The notes: a model not told the origin generated them from the letters alone. Positions 8,788 through 16,351 are shown, counted from the first letter of the stretch. The stretch is DNA of 64,000 bases from Streptomyces sp. WP-1 (GCF_030450125.1 NZ_CP123923.1:7287001-7351000); one strand, 5' to 3'. Translations and numbers: made by a program.

Positions 8788-9153
8788 TCAGACGAGATCT
8801 GTCAGGTTCTCCGCGAACACCTGCGACAGAGGCTGCGGCCCCACGTACTGCTGGCAGTTGCACTGGCCGGCCTCGTAACGCAGCGGCTTCTTGTTCTCAT
8901 CCCAGGCCACGGGCAACTCGACGCGCTCGTGGCACTGACCCTGCTTGTCGTGTTTGGCGAGATGGTGCGTGCAACCGCACACCGGCTCCGGAGCCTTCTT
9001 CGCTGCTTCGAGGGCCAAGCGCTCCTGTCGCGCCCCCTCCAGCAGCTGCAACTTGCGCTCGTGCCGATGACGCAGTGCGGTGCGGACATTGTCCGCTGCC
9101 CACGCGAAGCCACCCGTCCAGAAGACGACGAGAACCCACCAAAGCCAGTCCAC
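8788..9153 (-). CDS. Membrane-anchored Cys/His protein, 121 aa
   Basis: A GTG start at 9153 with AAGGA upstream gives a protein beginning MDWLWWVLVVFWTGGF, one N-terminal membrane anchor. A charged helix follows (residues about 22-52), then a cysteine-rich region with CGCTHHLAKHD, QCHE and CNCQQY. Five Cys and several His suggest a metal site, probably zinc, on the soluble side. I do not recognise a characterised family. It is the best preserved gene in this patch. GC is a little lower than its neighbours, which fits acquired DNA. Confidence 0.65.
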   Translation of the reverse strand: MDWLWWVLVVFWTGGFAWAADNVRTALRHRHERKLQLLEGARQERLALEAAKKAPEPVCGCTHHLAKHDKQGQCHERVELPVAWDENKKPLRYEAGQCNCQQYVGPQPLSQVFAENLTDLV

Positions 9154-9611
9154 CTGCTATTCCTTCCCCCTGTGATGCTGCGGACCAGCATAGATGGCTC
9201 ATCAGCGGGCGTTCATATCGTCAGCCAAGCGCTCGGGCGCACCTCCTGAGGAGCCGGGGGCGCCGACCGAGCGGCCCCGCTGTCCCGGGCTTCGCATGCC
9301 TGGGCCCTTTAAGCCGCCCGCCTGGTCCGCAGGGACGACAGGCAGCATCGCCGGAGATTCCGCTTGGCCGACGCCGAGGCGCTGTTCTTTCGTGGCGGGA
9401 TGTATGTGGTCACCGACGGCCCTTGGGCGCAGACGTTTCGAAGGGTCCTTGTGGAAATGGGCCTGGAAGGGGCGGTGTTTGTCAGAGGAGACGTGTACAG
9501 TTCGGCCACCCACGAGGATGGGCCCTGATGTTGCACTTGCACGATGATGATCCCCTGGCAAACCGTGCAAAATCCAACCGCACGCCAGTACGGACATTCA
9601 CTCAATCGGCG
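9154..9611. other. Intergenic region with one possible short coding frame
   Basis: The stretch has lower third-position GC than flanking genes. The only coding-like frame seen is the short plus-strand one ending at 9528, listed separately. Long minus-strand frames here (for example 9202-9597) have atypical composition and no start signal, and are judged non-coding. No terminator stands out. Confidence 0.4.
9364..9528 (+). CDS. Candidate short ORF or gene remnant
   Basis: The frame is open from 9313, just after a TAA, to a TGA at 9526-9528. From a TTG at 9364 it reads LADAEALFFRGGMYVVTDGP, and it ends VFVRGDVYSSATHEDGP. About 70% of third positions are G or C, suggesting real coding history. 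No good ribosome site or family match is seen, so it may be the C-terminal debris of a longer gene. An ATG at 9400 is the other possible start. Confidence 0.3.
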   Translation: MADAEALFFRGGMYVVTDGPWAQTFRRVLVEMGLEGAVFVRGDVYSSATHEDGP

Positions 9612-9627
9612 TGTGACATGCGTCACG
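9612..9627. promoter_or_regulatory. Crp-like palindrome 1
   Basis: TGTGACATGCGTCACG matches TGTGA-N6-TCACA at 9 of 10 positions and also fits GTG-N6-GNCAC, reported for Streptomyces Crp. The inner arms GTGAC and GTCAC are a perfect inverted repeat with a 4-bp spacer. It lies in non-coding DNA 148 bp from a second such site. Confidence 0.5.
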
Positions 9628-9759
9628 CTCACGGGACCTAAATCGGGAACTACCAGCACGGTTTCCCGCGTCGACTGCTGGGTGTGGCCGGATCAACACG
9701 CGGCTCCCTGTCGTGGGAGCGGTAAGGCAAGGCATAGTGGGGGCATCGCCGCCCCCAAG

Positions 9760-9775
9760 TGTGACTGGCATCACA
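9760..9775. promoter_or_regulatory. Crp-like palindrome 2
   Basis: TGTGACTGGCATCACA is a 10 of 10 match to TGTGA-N6-TCACA, the classical Crp half-site arrangement. No gene start lies within 100 bp on either strand, so the target transcript is unclear. It could be the small genes nearby or an unannotated RNA. Confidence 0.5.
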
Positions 9776-9824
9776 AAGGCCCAGATTCTCTTGCGTACGC
9801 GGCGGTAACCGCATTCGGGCATAA

Positions 9825-9874
9825 AGAGAAGGCCCCACCCGACGCCCGCGAAGCATCCCGGTGAGACCTTCTCT
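9825..9874. other. Long imperfect inverted repeat
   Basis: AGAGAAGG at 9825-9832 pairs with CCTTCTCT at 9867-9874, and inner ACC/GGT bases also pair. The RNA would form a stem capped by a large GC-rich loop. It lies between Crp-like site 2 and the small minus-strand gene, and could be a terminator or part of a structured RNA. Confidence 0.35.
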
Positions 9875-9917
9875 CGCACACCGTGTGCAGTGCGGCCGAC
9901 CTGTTCAGGCCGGTCGG

Positions 9918-9939
9918 GCCCCGACCCTCAGGTCGGGGC
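9918..9939 (-). terminator. Terminator hairpin after the 47-aa gene
   Basis: Perfect 9-bp stem GCCCCGACC/GGTCGGGGC with a 4-base loop, starting 6 bp after the TAG of the small minus-strand gene. There is no T tract on that strand, as is common in streptomycetes; on the plus strand the stem is followed by TTTCC, so it may work both ways. Confidence 0.7.
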
Positions 9940-9945
9940 TTTCCG

Positions 9946-10089
9946 CTACCAGGGCCAGGTCAGCGCAATCTCGTAGACCACGCGGACCAGAATCCCCAGC
10001 CACCGGGCGACCCGTTCGGGCCGGTCCCGCTTGCCGCAGCACTGGCAGTGCCCCTCCGACTCGATCAGCTCAGTCATCGGGCCTATCAC
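9946..10089 (-). CDS. Small Cys-cluster protein, 47 aa
   Basis: A GTG at 10089 preceded by AGAGGA gives MIGPMTELIESEG, then HCQCCGKRDRPERVARWLG and a hydrophobic C-terminus ending ALTWPW; an ATG at 10077 would give 43 residues. The HCQCC cluster suggests a metal-binding knuckle in front of an amphipathic or membrane helix (ILVRVVYEIALTW). Third-position GC is high and a strong hairpin follows at once, both supporting a real gene. A 13-bp palindrome lies about 130 bp upstream. Function unknown; it shares the Cys-His flavour of the 121-residue protein nearby. Confidence 0.6.
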   Translation of the reverse strand: MIGPMTELIESEGHCQCCGKRDRPERVARWLGILVRVVYEIALTWPW

Positions 10090-10105
10090 CCCATTCCTCT
10101 GGAGC

Positions 10106-10122
10106 CTGCGGATTTCGCAGGT
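10106..10122. other. Short hairpin in the 47-aa gene leader
   Basis: CCTGCG-GATTT-CGCAGG, a perfect 6-bp inverted repeat, lies 17-33 bp upstream of the GTG start of the 47-residue gene. It would fold in the leader RNA just ahead of the ribosome site and could affect translation. Confidence 0.35.
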
Positions 10123-10218
10123 CCCGGGGAGGCCACGGCGTTCGTGGGCTCCCGATCGGGCAGCCCACGCGTGTGCGTAGGCCCTGGGGCAAGAGGTGTG
10201 CCGACTTTACCGGAGCGC

Positions 10219-10231
10219 AACGAATATCGTT
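10219..10231. promoter_or_regulatory. 13-bp palindrome AACGA-ATA-TCGTT
   Basis: A short AT-rich palindrome in the promoter region of the 47-residue gene, about 130 bp upstream of its start. It looks like an operator half-pair; the regulator is unknown. Confidence 0.35.
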
Positions 10232-10514
10232 TCCCGGCAACTGCCCCTCTATCAGAGGGAGAACGGCACCCGGTGCCATGCTGAGCGGTCGCTCGGCGGT
10301 TTGAGTCGAAGCTCAAGCCACGCTCAAACGCCCTACCTGGGGGAGCCGTGTGACGACATGTCTGATACGGCGTGCCAGCCTCTCGCGTCGGCGTGCTGAA
10401 GCTCACACATGAAGTACGCGGCACGAGTGAACGCACCCCCGTTGAGCCAAGGTTGGGGACCGTCGAAGTGGGCGATGCGGAACCGGCGGCGACCGTCCGG
10501 CCGAGGCCCCGCAG

Positions 10515-10835
10515 ATGATCGAGGTCCTGGACCGGATCCGGATTTCCGGCCGTCGGGAGGTCGGCTCCGGCCCCGGTGCCGGCTCGGTCATGTCGGCGGC
10601 GAAAGGCATACCGTTTCCGACGGGACCACGGCTACCCGCGAAGTCGCAGGATCCGGCACACGATGCCGGGGCCGAGGGGCCAGTGGGCCGACCGCCGGCG
10701 CAGAGGCCGCACCGGAGGCGGACCCGCCGGGTTCGACCGCGAGCGCCACCGGCGTCGTGACGAGGCCGAGCGGACCGTCGACGGGGCTCAAGGACTCCCG
10801 TGCCGCGGGTCACCCGGGTGGCCTAGGCGCTGTCC
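10515..10835 (+). pseudogene. IS5-type transposase remnant (frameshifted, plus strand)
   Basis: Pieces in three frames align in order with the catalytic C-terminal half of streptomycete IS5-family DDE transposases. First is VLDRIRISGRR in the frame from 10515. Next is RRIRHTMPGPRGQWADRRRR with GGGPAGFDRERHRRRDEAER in the frame from 10576. Last is GLKDSRAAG in the frame from 10409. These correspond to the usual RxIRHTIPE, GGRPPxFDxExYRRRNxVER and LKxSRAVATRY blocks. The terminal TRYDKR block is lost and the start is absent, so it is non-functional. It abuts a second remnant in opposite orientation. Confidence 0.65.
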
Positions 10836-10844
10836 GGCGGATCA
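10827..10844. mobile_element. Probable IS end
   Basis: On the minus strand the transposase stop TGA runs directly into TCCGCCGGACAGCGCC, which resembles the terminal sequence of IS5-family elements, bordered by CTAGG. This marks the surviving edge of the minus-strand element. The other inverted repeat was not found in the window. Confidence 0.4.
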
Positions 10845-10945
10845 TGTGCGGAGCCGTAGGCGGATCGCTGCCGCAGTGAGGATGCCGTGGAAGACGCGGG
10901 CCCGTTCGTCGTAACGGGTCGTGCGGCCACCGGGAATATGCCAAC
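10842..10945 (-). pseudogene. IS5-type transposase C-terminal remnant (minus strand)
   Basis: The last ~34 codons read WHIPGGRTTRYDERARVFHG and then LTAAAIRLRLRT before TGA. This is the conserved C-terminus (TRYDKRxxVFxGTxTAAAIxxWLR) of IS5-family transposases. Upstream the frame turns into low-complexity Gly/Arg sequence, so the rest of the gene is missing. It lies about 190 bp in front of the hydrolase/decarboxylase fusion gene. Confidence 0.65.
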
Positions 10946-11136
10946 GGCCCAGGCGCCCCCGACCCGCCCCTCCTCCACCCCACGGCCCGTCCCCCCGCTC
11001 AGCCGCACCCCCGCCGCCCCCGTCCCGGCCCCGGACGGAGGTGCGGGGCGGGTGGGGCTGGCACACGATGGACGCGGGCCGCGTCCCGCCGACGCGGCCG
11101 CAGCCGTCGTACGTCGTCGAACCGAGGGAGCGCTGG

Positions 11137-13227
11137 ATGCGAGCGGACGGCACCGCACCCGGGCGGCCCGCGCCGGGCGGTCCGGACCCAGGGGACGTGC
11201 TGCGCGGCTGCGCGCGGGACGTGCTGGAGATCGCCGAGGGCATCCGCGCGGTGTCCGAACGCACCGCCACCACCCTGTCCGCCCCCGACCTGACCGCCGC
11301 CACCCGCCGCCACCCCCGCACCGGCCCCGCCGGATACTGGGCCCTGCTGCGGGCCCTCACCGCGCGACCGGGCCTCGCCGGCACCGAGCCCCGCGGCGGC
11401 CTCACCCGCGCCCGCCACCTCGCGGGCCGGACGCGCGGCACGGCGAACCTGGCCGCCCTCGTGGCCCTCACCTCGCTGCGGCTGCGCGTCACCGCCGTAC
11501 TCACCGACCACCCCGAACTGGCCCGCACCCCCGGCATGCGCCTGCTGGACCGCGCCCTCACCGCCGGCCGCGACGAGGACGCCGTACGGGCCCTGCGCGC
11601 CCTGCTCCGGGACCGCACGGCCCAGCGCGCGCTGTCCGGGCTCGCCCCGCTGATATCCGAACTCCTCGCCGTGCGCGCCCTGTTGGACGGCCAGCCCGAG
11701 GGCGGCGGCACCCCCGAGGGCGGCGCCGAGCCCGTCGACCTCACCGACCAGCGCCGCCGGATCATGGCCACCGAAGGCTCGCTCCTCGGCTTCCTGCGCA
11801 ACATCGAGGCGCTGTCCACCGACGGACGGATCCTCGTCCAGAACGTGCGCGGCCCCGACGGCGTCGTCCGCTACGTCGTCCAGGCCCCCGGCACGGCCCC
11901 GGGACGCCCCCGCGCCGACGCCCCCCAGGATCTCGTGGGCGCCTGGCGCGACCTGTGCGCGACGGACTCCCCGTACACCCGCTCCCTGGCGCACGCCCTG
12001 GCCGTCCACGGCATCCCGCGCGGCGCCGAACTCGCCCTGATCGGCCACGGCGAGGGCGGCAACGCGGTCCTCAACCTCGCCCAGGACGAGGACTTCTGCC
12101 GCACCTACCGCGTCACCCACGCCATCGCCGTGGGCTCCCCGTCCGGCGACCGCAAGCCCGCCGACCCCCGCACCTGGATCGCCACCGTCACCAACCAGTA
12201 CGACCTGGTGGCCGCCCCCGACGGCCACCGCACCGACCCGGCGGCGCCCCCCGCCGACCCGGCCGACACCACCCGCTACCGCCTCGAATACGCCGGTCCC
12301 ACCCGCGAGTTCCCCCTCTGCCACCGCCTGCGCGAGTACATCGAGCACCTGCGGACCCTGCTCCCGGCGGCCCGCGCGGACCTGGACGAGGCGCTGGCCC
12401 CCTACCGCGGCCCCGTCGTCCGCACCCAGGCGTACCGGCTCACGGATCACGCCCACCCGCCCGCCGGCCACCCCTTCCTCACCCTCGCCACCGCCCCCGT
12501 GCGCACCACGGTGGGCCCGGTCGACGTGCCGGTGCGGTACTACGACTCCGCCGCCGCGCACCTCTGCTTCCCCGTCGACCCGGCCGCCGCCCGGAGCCTG
12601 CTGCCCGACGCGGACTGGCTGACACCGAGCCGGCTCGGCCCCCGGGCCCTCGCCGTGCTCTCCGTGCACGAGCACCGCTGCACCACCATCGGCCCGTACA
12701 CCGAGATCGCCCTGTCCGTCCTGGTGGACGACCTGTGGCGGCCGCGCCGGTACGACGCCGTCACCGATCTGCTGCGCCGCGTCGACCTGCGCCGCACCGG
12801 CCGCTACGTCCTCTCGCTCGCCGTCACCACCGAGGCGGCCCGCGTGGTCGCCCAGGAGGTCTGGGGGCAGCCGGTGCTCAGGATGCGCGCGGAGGCCGAC
12901 CTGACGGGCAGGGAGATCCGGGCCCGCTCCGAGGATCTCGGGCTGGTGGTCGAGGGCCGGCTCGGGCCGGGCGTCCGCTGCCCCGACGCCGACCGGGCCC
13001 TGTACGGCCGCCGGGGCACCGGCACGGTACGCACCCTGGTCCGCGCCCACGGCTGGCTCCGGCTGCACCCGGGCGCGGGCGTGCGGGTACGGCTCGACAC
13101 GGCGGCCGCCGAACCTCTCGCCGGGCAGCTGCGCCGGCTCGGCATCGACGCGGCCCGGCCCCTGTTCGTGCTGGCCTGCCCGCAGTTCATGGCGCACCGC
13201 GGCGGCGGCGCGGAGCTGGCGCGCTGA
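11137..13227 (+). CDS. Alpha/beta-hydrolase-like plus acetoacetate-decarboxylase-like fusion
   Basis: This 696-residue protein starts at an ATG with GAGGGA about 8 bases upstream; the frame continues back to 10921 but looks non-coding there. Residues about 60-200 are helical. A lipase-like block follows with GHGEGGNAVLNLAQDED (about 306-322) and VTHAIAVGSPSGDR, where the nucleophile-elbow Ser is replaced (GHGEG in place of GHSxG). From about residue 440 the protein resembles the acetoacetate decarboxylase superfamily: VPVRYYDSAAAHLCFPVD, ALAVLSVHEHRCTTIGPYTE and FVLACPQFMAHR. The canonical decarboxylase Lys is not evident. A role in handling acyl or polyketide substrates is only a guess. The next gene is likely co-transcribed. 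Confidence 0.65.
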   Translation: MRADGTAPGRPAPGGPDPGDVLRGCARDVLEIAEGIRAVSERTATTLSAPDLTAATRRHPRTGPAGYWALLRALTARPGLAGTEPRGGLTRARHLAGRTRGTANLAALVALTSLRLRVTAVLTDHPELARTPGMRLLDRALTAGRDEDAVRALRALLRDRTAQRALSGLAPLISELLAVRALLDGQPEGGGTPEGGAEPVDLTDQRRRIMATEGSLLGFLRNIEALSTDGRILVQNVRGPDGVVRYVVQAPGTAPGRPRADAPQDLVGAWRDLCATDSPYTRSLAHALAVHGIPRGAELALIGHGEGGNAVLNLAQDEDFCRTYRVTHAIAVGSPSGDRKPADPRTWIATVTNQYDLVAAPDGHRTDPAAPPADPADTTRYRLEYAGPTREFPLCHRLREYIEHLRTLLPAARADLDEALAPYRGPVVRTQAYRLTDHAHPPAGHPFLTLATAPVRTTVGPVDVPVRYYDSAAAHLCFPVDPAAARSLLPDADWLTPSRLGPRALAVLSVHEHRCTTIGPYTEIALSVLVDDLWRPRRYDAVTDLLRRVDLRRTGRYVLSLAVTTEAARVVAQEVWGQPVLRMRAEADLTGREIRARSEDLGLVVEGRLGPGVRCPDADRALYGRRGTGTVRTLVRAHGWLRLHPGAGVRVRLDTAAAEPLAGQLRRLGIDAARPLFVLACPQFMAHRGGGAELAR

Positions 13228-13262
13228 AGCCCCGTACGCACACAGTCCAGTTGGGAGTACCC

Positions 13263-13574
13263 ATGGTGACCGAGTCCGGCCGGGCGAGCGCGGCGCAGGC
13301 CGATGAACTCCTGGCCCACATCGGCCGGTTGCGGGCCGACGCCGATCTGATGGACGGCTACGCCCGGCGTCTGCGCGACACCGCCGCCACGCTCGGCGGC
13401 TGTCCGGCGGCGCCCGGGTGGAGCCGCCCGGCCCTGGAGCGGCAGGCGGCCGCCTGCGCCTCGGCGGCGGTCCGACTGCGCACCGCCGCCGAGGCGTTGC
13501 TCGCGCACGCGCGCGCCGCCCGGCCGACGCGGGGCGCGATGTCGGGGTCGCAGAAGCCCCGCGAAGGCCTGTGA
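13263..13574 (+). CDS. Small helical protein, 103 aa
   Basis: It starts 35 bp after the fusion gene, at an ATG preceded by TTGGGAG. The protein is almost entirely helical: residues 5-45 and 60-95 form two amphipathic Ala/Leu/Arg-rich helices, giving a hairpin of about 100 residues reminiscent of WXG100 or PE-type partners, but without a WXG motif (PGWSRPAL is the nearest). Close spacing suggests it works with the fusion protein. Two Cys residues (CPAAPG and ACASAA) are present. Function unknown. Confidence 0.6.
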   Translation: MVTESGRASAAQADELLAHIGRLRADADLMDGYARRLRDTAATLGGCPAAPGWSRPALERQAAACASAAVRLRTAAEALLAHARAARPTRGAMSGSQKPREGL

Positions 13575-13790
13575 CGGGGGGAGTCGAGTGGGAGCGGGGG
13601 GTCAGTCGGGCTGTTCCTCGGAGCCGGGCTTCGGGCGGGCGCGGGTCCAGGAGGGGTCGACGACCGGAAGGGGCTGGGGGAGGGGAGCGGTGTGGTGCAT
13701 GGGGATCCTTCGGACTGGTGGGGGTTGGTCCGGTTCGGCGGTTGGAGGAGCGGCCGCGCGCCCTCGAAGTGCCGGGTGGGGCAGGGTGTT

Positions 13791-14336
13791 TCAGGCGGAC
13801 CGCAGTTCCGCCCAGACGACCCGGGCGGGCCGGTCGGACGGGAGGGTGACGCCCCAGCCGAGGCTCAGCGCCTCCACCAGGAGCAGCCCGCGCCCGTGCT
13901 GGTCCTCCGGCCCGGGACGGCAGGCCACGGGGAGCGCGGTTTCCGCCTCCCCGGTGATCTCGTCCGCCACCTCGACCCGTATCCGCTCGGCCGCGCGGTG
14001 CAGCCGGCAGGTGATCCGTGTGCCGCCCGCGTGCACCAGCGCGTTGGTGATCAGCTCGGAGACCACCAGGACCACGTCGTCCCGTACCCCCTCGGGTACG
14101 TCCCACACCGTCAGCAGGTCCCGTACGGCCCGGCGGGCGGTGCCGACGGACAGGGAGCGGGCCGGCAGGTCGAAGGAGGCGTCCGACGCGGGTAGTCGGG
14201 CCCCGGGGACCGCCCGGCCGGGCTTCTCGGACAGTGCGCCCTGCCTCGGGCCCGGACCGTCCGCGCGGGACGACCGGTCCGTTCTCACGCCCGGGGGCGG
14301 GCGGTGGAGCGGTCGGGGGAGGAAGGGCGGAGCCAT
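13791..14336 (-). CDS. HATPase_c_2 anti-sigma-factor-like kinase
   Basis: The 181-residue protein has a disordered Pro/Arg-rich N-terminus (residues 1-55). A GHKL ATPase fold follows: N-box ELITNALVHAGGT, a degenerate G1 region VEVADEITGE, and the G2 loop DQHGRGLLLVEALSLGWGV. Proteins of this type bind ATP and regulate transcription factors by protein binding or phosphorylation. It is divergent from an XRE/DUF5753 regulator, a pairing repeated many times in Streptomyces genomes. The ATG at 14336 has an AAAGG site upstream. Its direct partner is inferred to be the neighbour or a DUF397-type protein elsewhere. Confidence 0.8.
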   Translation of the reverse strand: MAPPFLPRPLHRPPPGVRTDRSSRADGPGPRQGALSEKPGRAVPGARLPASDASFDLPARSLSVGTARRAVRDLLTVWDVPEGVRDDVVLVVSELITNALVHAGGTRITCRLHRAAERIRVEVADEITGEAETALPVACRPGPEDQHGRGLLLVEALSLGWGVTLPSDRPARVVWAELRSA

Positions 14337-14663
14337 CGCCGTGCGCCTTTCGTCCGGCCTCGCGTGGGGAGCGTCCGGCCGTGCGTGGTGGGGGGTTTGG
14401 GCCGGCCGGACGCGCGCAGCAGACGGCACACCGCCCCGCACGAGGCCGTGCCGCGGCCCGGTCCCCCGACCGGCCGCGCCGCCTGCTCCTCGGTCGGCCG
14501 GAGCAGTCGACCCACTTTCCCACCTGCCAACAACGGCCCGCAACCTGCGAGTTGAAAATGGCAGTCGGCCGTGTGCATGCTGCACCGAGGGGCACACCCT
14601 GCGTGGCGTGCCCGCGGCGACGCTGTACGAGGGCGACCCTGCTGCCTGCTCCCGGGAGTGTGG
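14337..14663. promoter_or_regulatory. Shared divergent promoter region, HATPase / XRE
   Basis: This 327-bp region separates two divergent regulators. Near 14515-14575 it is relatively AT-rich, with two related elements, ACCTGCCAAC and AACCTGCGAGTTG, about 20 bp apart. They are plausible operators for the XRE protein. No gene was found in it. Confidence 0.4.
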
Positions 14664-15539
14664 ATGACCACGGAGACCGACTGGGGCGGCGCCCCTTCCG
14701 TGCTGCGCATGATCCTCGGGCGGCGGCTCGAACAGCTGCGGATCCGGGCCGGACTCGGTCACGCCGAGGCGGGTGCCGCCATCGGGGTCAGCCACTCCAC
14801 GATCCGCCGCATGGAGGCCGCCAAGGTGGCCCGGCTGCGGCTCGCGGACGCCGAGAAGCTGCTCCGGGTCTACGGTGTGACGGACCCGCACGCGATCGAG
14901 TCCTTCCTGCGCTCGGTGCGCGAGGCCGACAAGCCTGGCCGGTGGCACGGTTACCGCGATGTCGTGCCCGACCGGTGCGCCGCCCACCTCGGTCTGGAGC
15001 AGGCCGCCGTCCGCATCCGCGGCTACGAGAACAGCTGCGTGCCCGGCCTGTCGCAGACCGAGGACTACGCCCGCGCCCTGCTCCGCGCGACCCACCCGGG
15101 CGCCTCGGCGGAGACCACCGAACGCCGGGTCGCCCTGCGGATGCGGCGGCAGCGGCTGCTCGCCGGACCCGAACCGCCGCGGTTGTGGGTGGTGCTGGAC
15201 GAGGCCGTGCTGCGTCGTACCGTCGGCGGCCCCGGTACGATGCGCGCGCAGATCGACCACCTGGCCGAGATCGGCCGGCTGCCCCATGTGACCGTGCGGC
15301 TCATGCCGTTCGCGCACGGCCCGCACCCCGCGATGCCCGCGGCCGCCTACCACCTCCTCCGGTTCCGGGCCTGCGAACTGCCCGACACCGTCTACGTCGA
15401 CGGCCTGCTCGGGGCCGTCCACCTCGACAGGCCCGAGCACGTGGAGCCGTACCGCGAGACCCTGGACCGCCTCGCCGCCCAGGCGGCGCCCGCGGCCCGG
15501 ACCGAGACCCTGCTCGGCGCGATCCGCGGGGAGCTGTAG
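14664..15539 (+). CDS. XRE-family regulator with DUF5753 domain
   Basis: The 291-residue protein has an N-terminal helix-turn-helix (residues about 18-75): LGRRLEQLRIRAGLGHAEAG and GVSHSTIRRMEAAKVARLRL. The DUF5753 sensor-like domain fills the rest, with YENSCVPGLSQTEDYARALL, RQRLLAGPEPPRLWVVLDEA, GRLPHVTVRLMPF and VYVDGLLGAVHLD. The ATG at 14664 is preceded by GGGAG at 5-6 bases. Members regulate development or antibiotic-linked genes together with a GHKL-type ATPase, such as the one divergent from it. It probably controls the shared promoter region. Confidence 0.88.
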   Translation: MTTETDWGGAPSVLRMILGRRLEQLRIRAGLGHAEAGAAIGVSHSTIRRMEAAKVARLRLADAEKLLRVYGVTDPHAIESFLRSVREADKPGRWHGYRDVVPDRCAAHLGLEQAAVRIRGYENSCVPGLSQTEDYARALLRATHPGASAETTERRVALRMRRQRLLAGPEPPRLWVVLDEAVLRRTVGGPGTMRAQIDHLAEIGRLPHVTVRLMPFAHGPHPAMPAAAYHLLRFRACELPDTVYVDGLLGAVHLDRPEHVEPYRETLDRLAAQAAPAARTETLLGAIRGEL

Positions 15540-15826
15540 AAGGGCCTGCCCCGGCCACCGCGTATCCCCGGTACGCCGTCCGGGTCGCGGGCGGGGCACC
15601 CGCATGGCCCTCGACCGGTTCGCCCGGCGGCTGGAGGAGCGGTAGAACCAGAGATATGACCGGACCGGCACGCCCCGAGGCCGGAAAACGACGCAACCTT
15701 TTCCGCCTTGCCGCATGCCCGGAATCATCCGGAAACCACCGGAACCACCCTTGCCGAAACGCGGTCTTACCAGCCGTCAGCGGGCGGGACCAGCCCGCCC
15801 GTCACGAAACCGGGGGAACGAGACAC
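15540..15826. other. Intergenic region with a minor coding relic
   Basis: A short frame ending MALDRFARRLEER at a TAG (15642-15644) looks like the tail of a lost gene. The rest should hold the promoter of the secreted protein. A GC-rich dyad (GCGGGCGGGACCAGCCCGCCC, 15780-15800) lies in the leader, about 27 bp before the start. Confidence 0.3.
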
Positions 15827-16327
15827 ATGTCCGTCCGCAGCCGTACGACCCTGTTCACCGCCCTCGCCCTCGCCGCCGGCCTCAGCCTGGCCGCGGTGAC
15901 GCCCGCCCTCGCCCGACCCGCCACCGCGCACGCCGCCACCGCGCGCACCACCGCCGTCGCCCAGGGCGACGCGCGCAACGCCACCCAGCACGTCGCCGAC
16001 TTCTACGGCGCCTACATCGACGCCGTCTGGGCCACCGACGACAAGGCCGCGGGCGCCGAGGCCAAGGCCCTGCGCGCCTTCTACCTCTCCTCGGCCGCCC
16101 AGAAGAGGGTCGCCGCCTACGAGACCAAGGAGCACGCCGACGGCATCCTCTTCGCCCAGAACGTGCCGGTGCGCTGGCAGGTGGCCTACACCGGTTCGGG
16201 CGCCGGCCACGCCACCAGTCAGGTGACCCTGACCTGGAGCGACGGCCCGCGCGCCGCGGTCACCCGGATCGACGTCCAGTCCGACCTGCGCACCCTGAAG
16301 ATCACCGACCTCCGGCCGGCCGACTGA
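15827..16327 (+). CDS. Secreted protein of unknown function, 166 aa
   Basis: A Sec-type signal peptide spans residues 1-29 (basic MSVRSR, hydrophobic core TALALAAGLSLAAV, then TPALA). The mature protein has HVADFYGAYIDAVWATDDK and HADGILFAQNVPVRWQVAYT, followed by two beta-rich segments with VQSDLRTLKITDL. This matches a family of small exported proteins common in Streptomyces with no known function. There are no Cys residues. GGGGGAACGAG sits upstream of the ATG. It follows the XRE gene in the same direction and may be its target. Confidence 0.72.
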   Translation: MSVRSRTTLFTALALAAGLSLAAVTPALARPATAHAATARTTAVAQGDARNATQHVADFYGAYIDAVWATDDKAAGAEAKALRAFYLSSAAQKRVAAYETKEHADGILFAQNVPVRWQVAYTGSGAGHATSQVTLTWSDGPRAAVTRIDVQSDLRTLKITDLRPAD

Positions 16328-16351
16328 CCCCGGCGGCACGGCCGTACGACC

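Noticed and set aside
9202..9659. Minus-strand frames of 116-131 codons
   Set aside because: Third-position GC is low, there is no start signal, and a plus-strand frame in the same place looks more coding-like.
10409..10879. Plus-strand frame of 156 codons as an intact gene
   Set aside because: Parts of three frames here together match one IS5 transposase, so it is a frameshifted remnant rather than a gene.
10999..14595. Minus-strand open frame of 1198 codons
   Set aside because: It is antisense to the hydrolase/decarboxylase fusion and crosses several real genes; high GC keeps the opposite frame open. Its translation is low-complexity Gly/Arg/Ala.
15600..15645. Tail-like peptide MALDRFARRLEER before the secreted gene
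   Set aside because: Only a dozen codons with no upstream coding frame; too little to call a gene.
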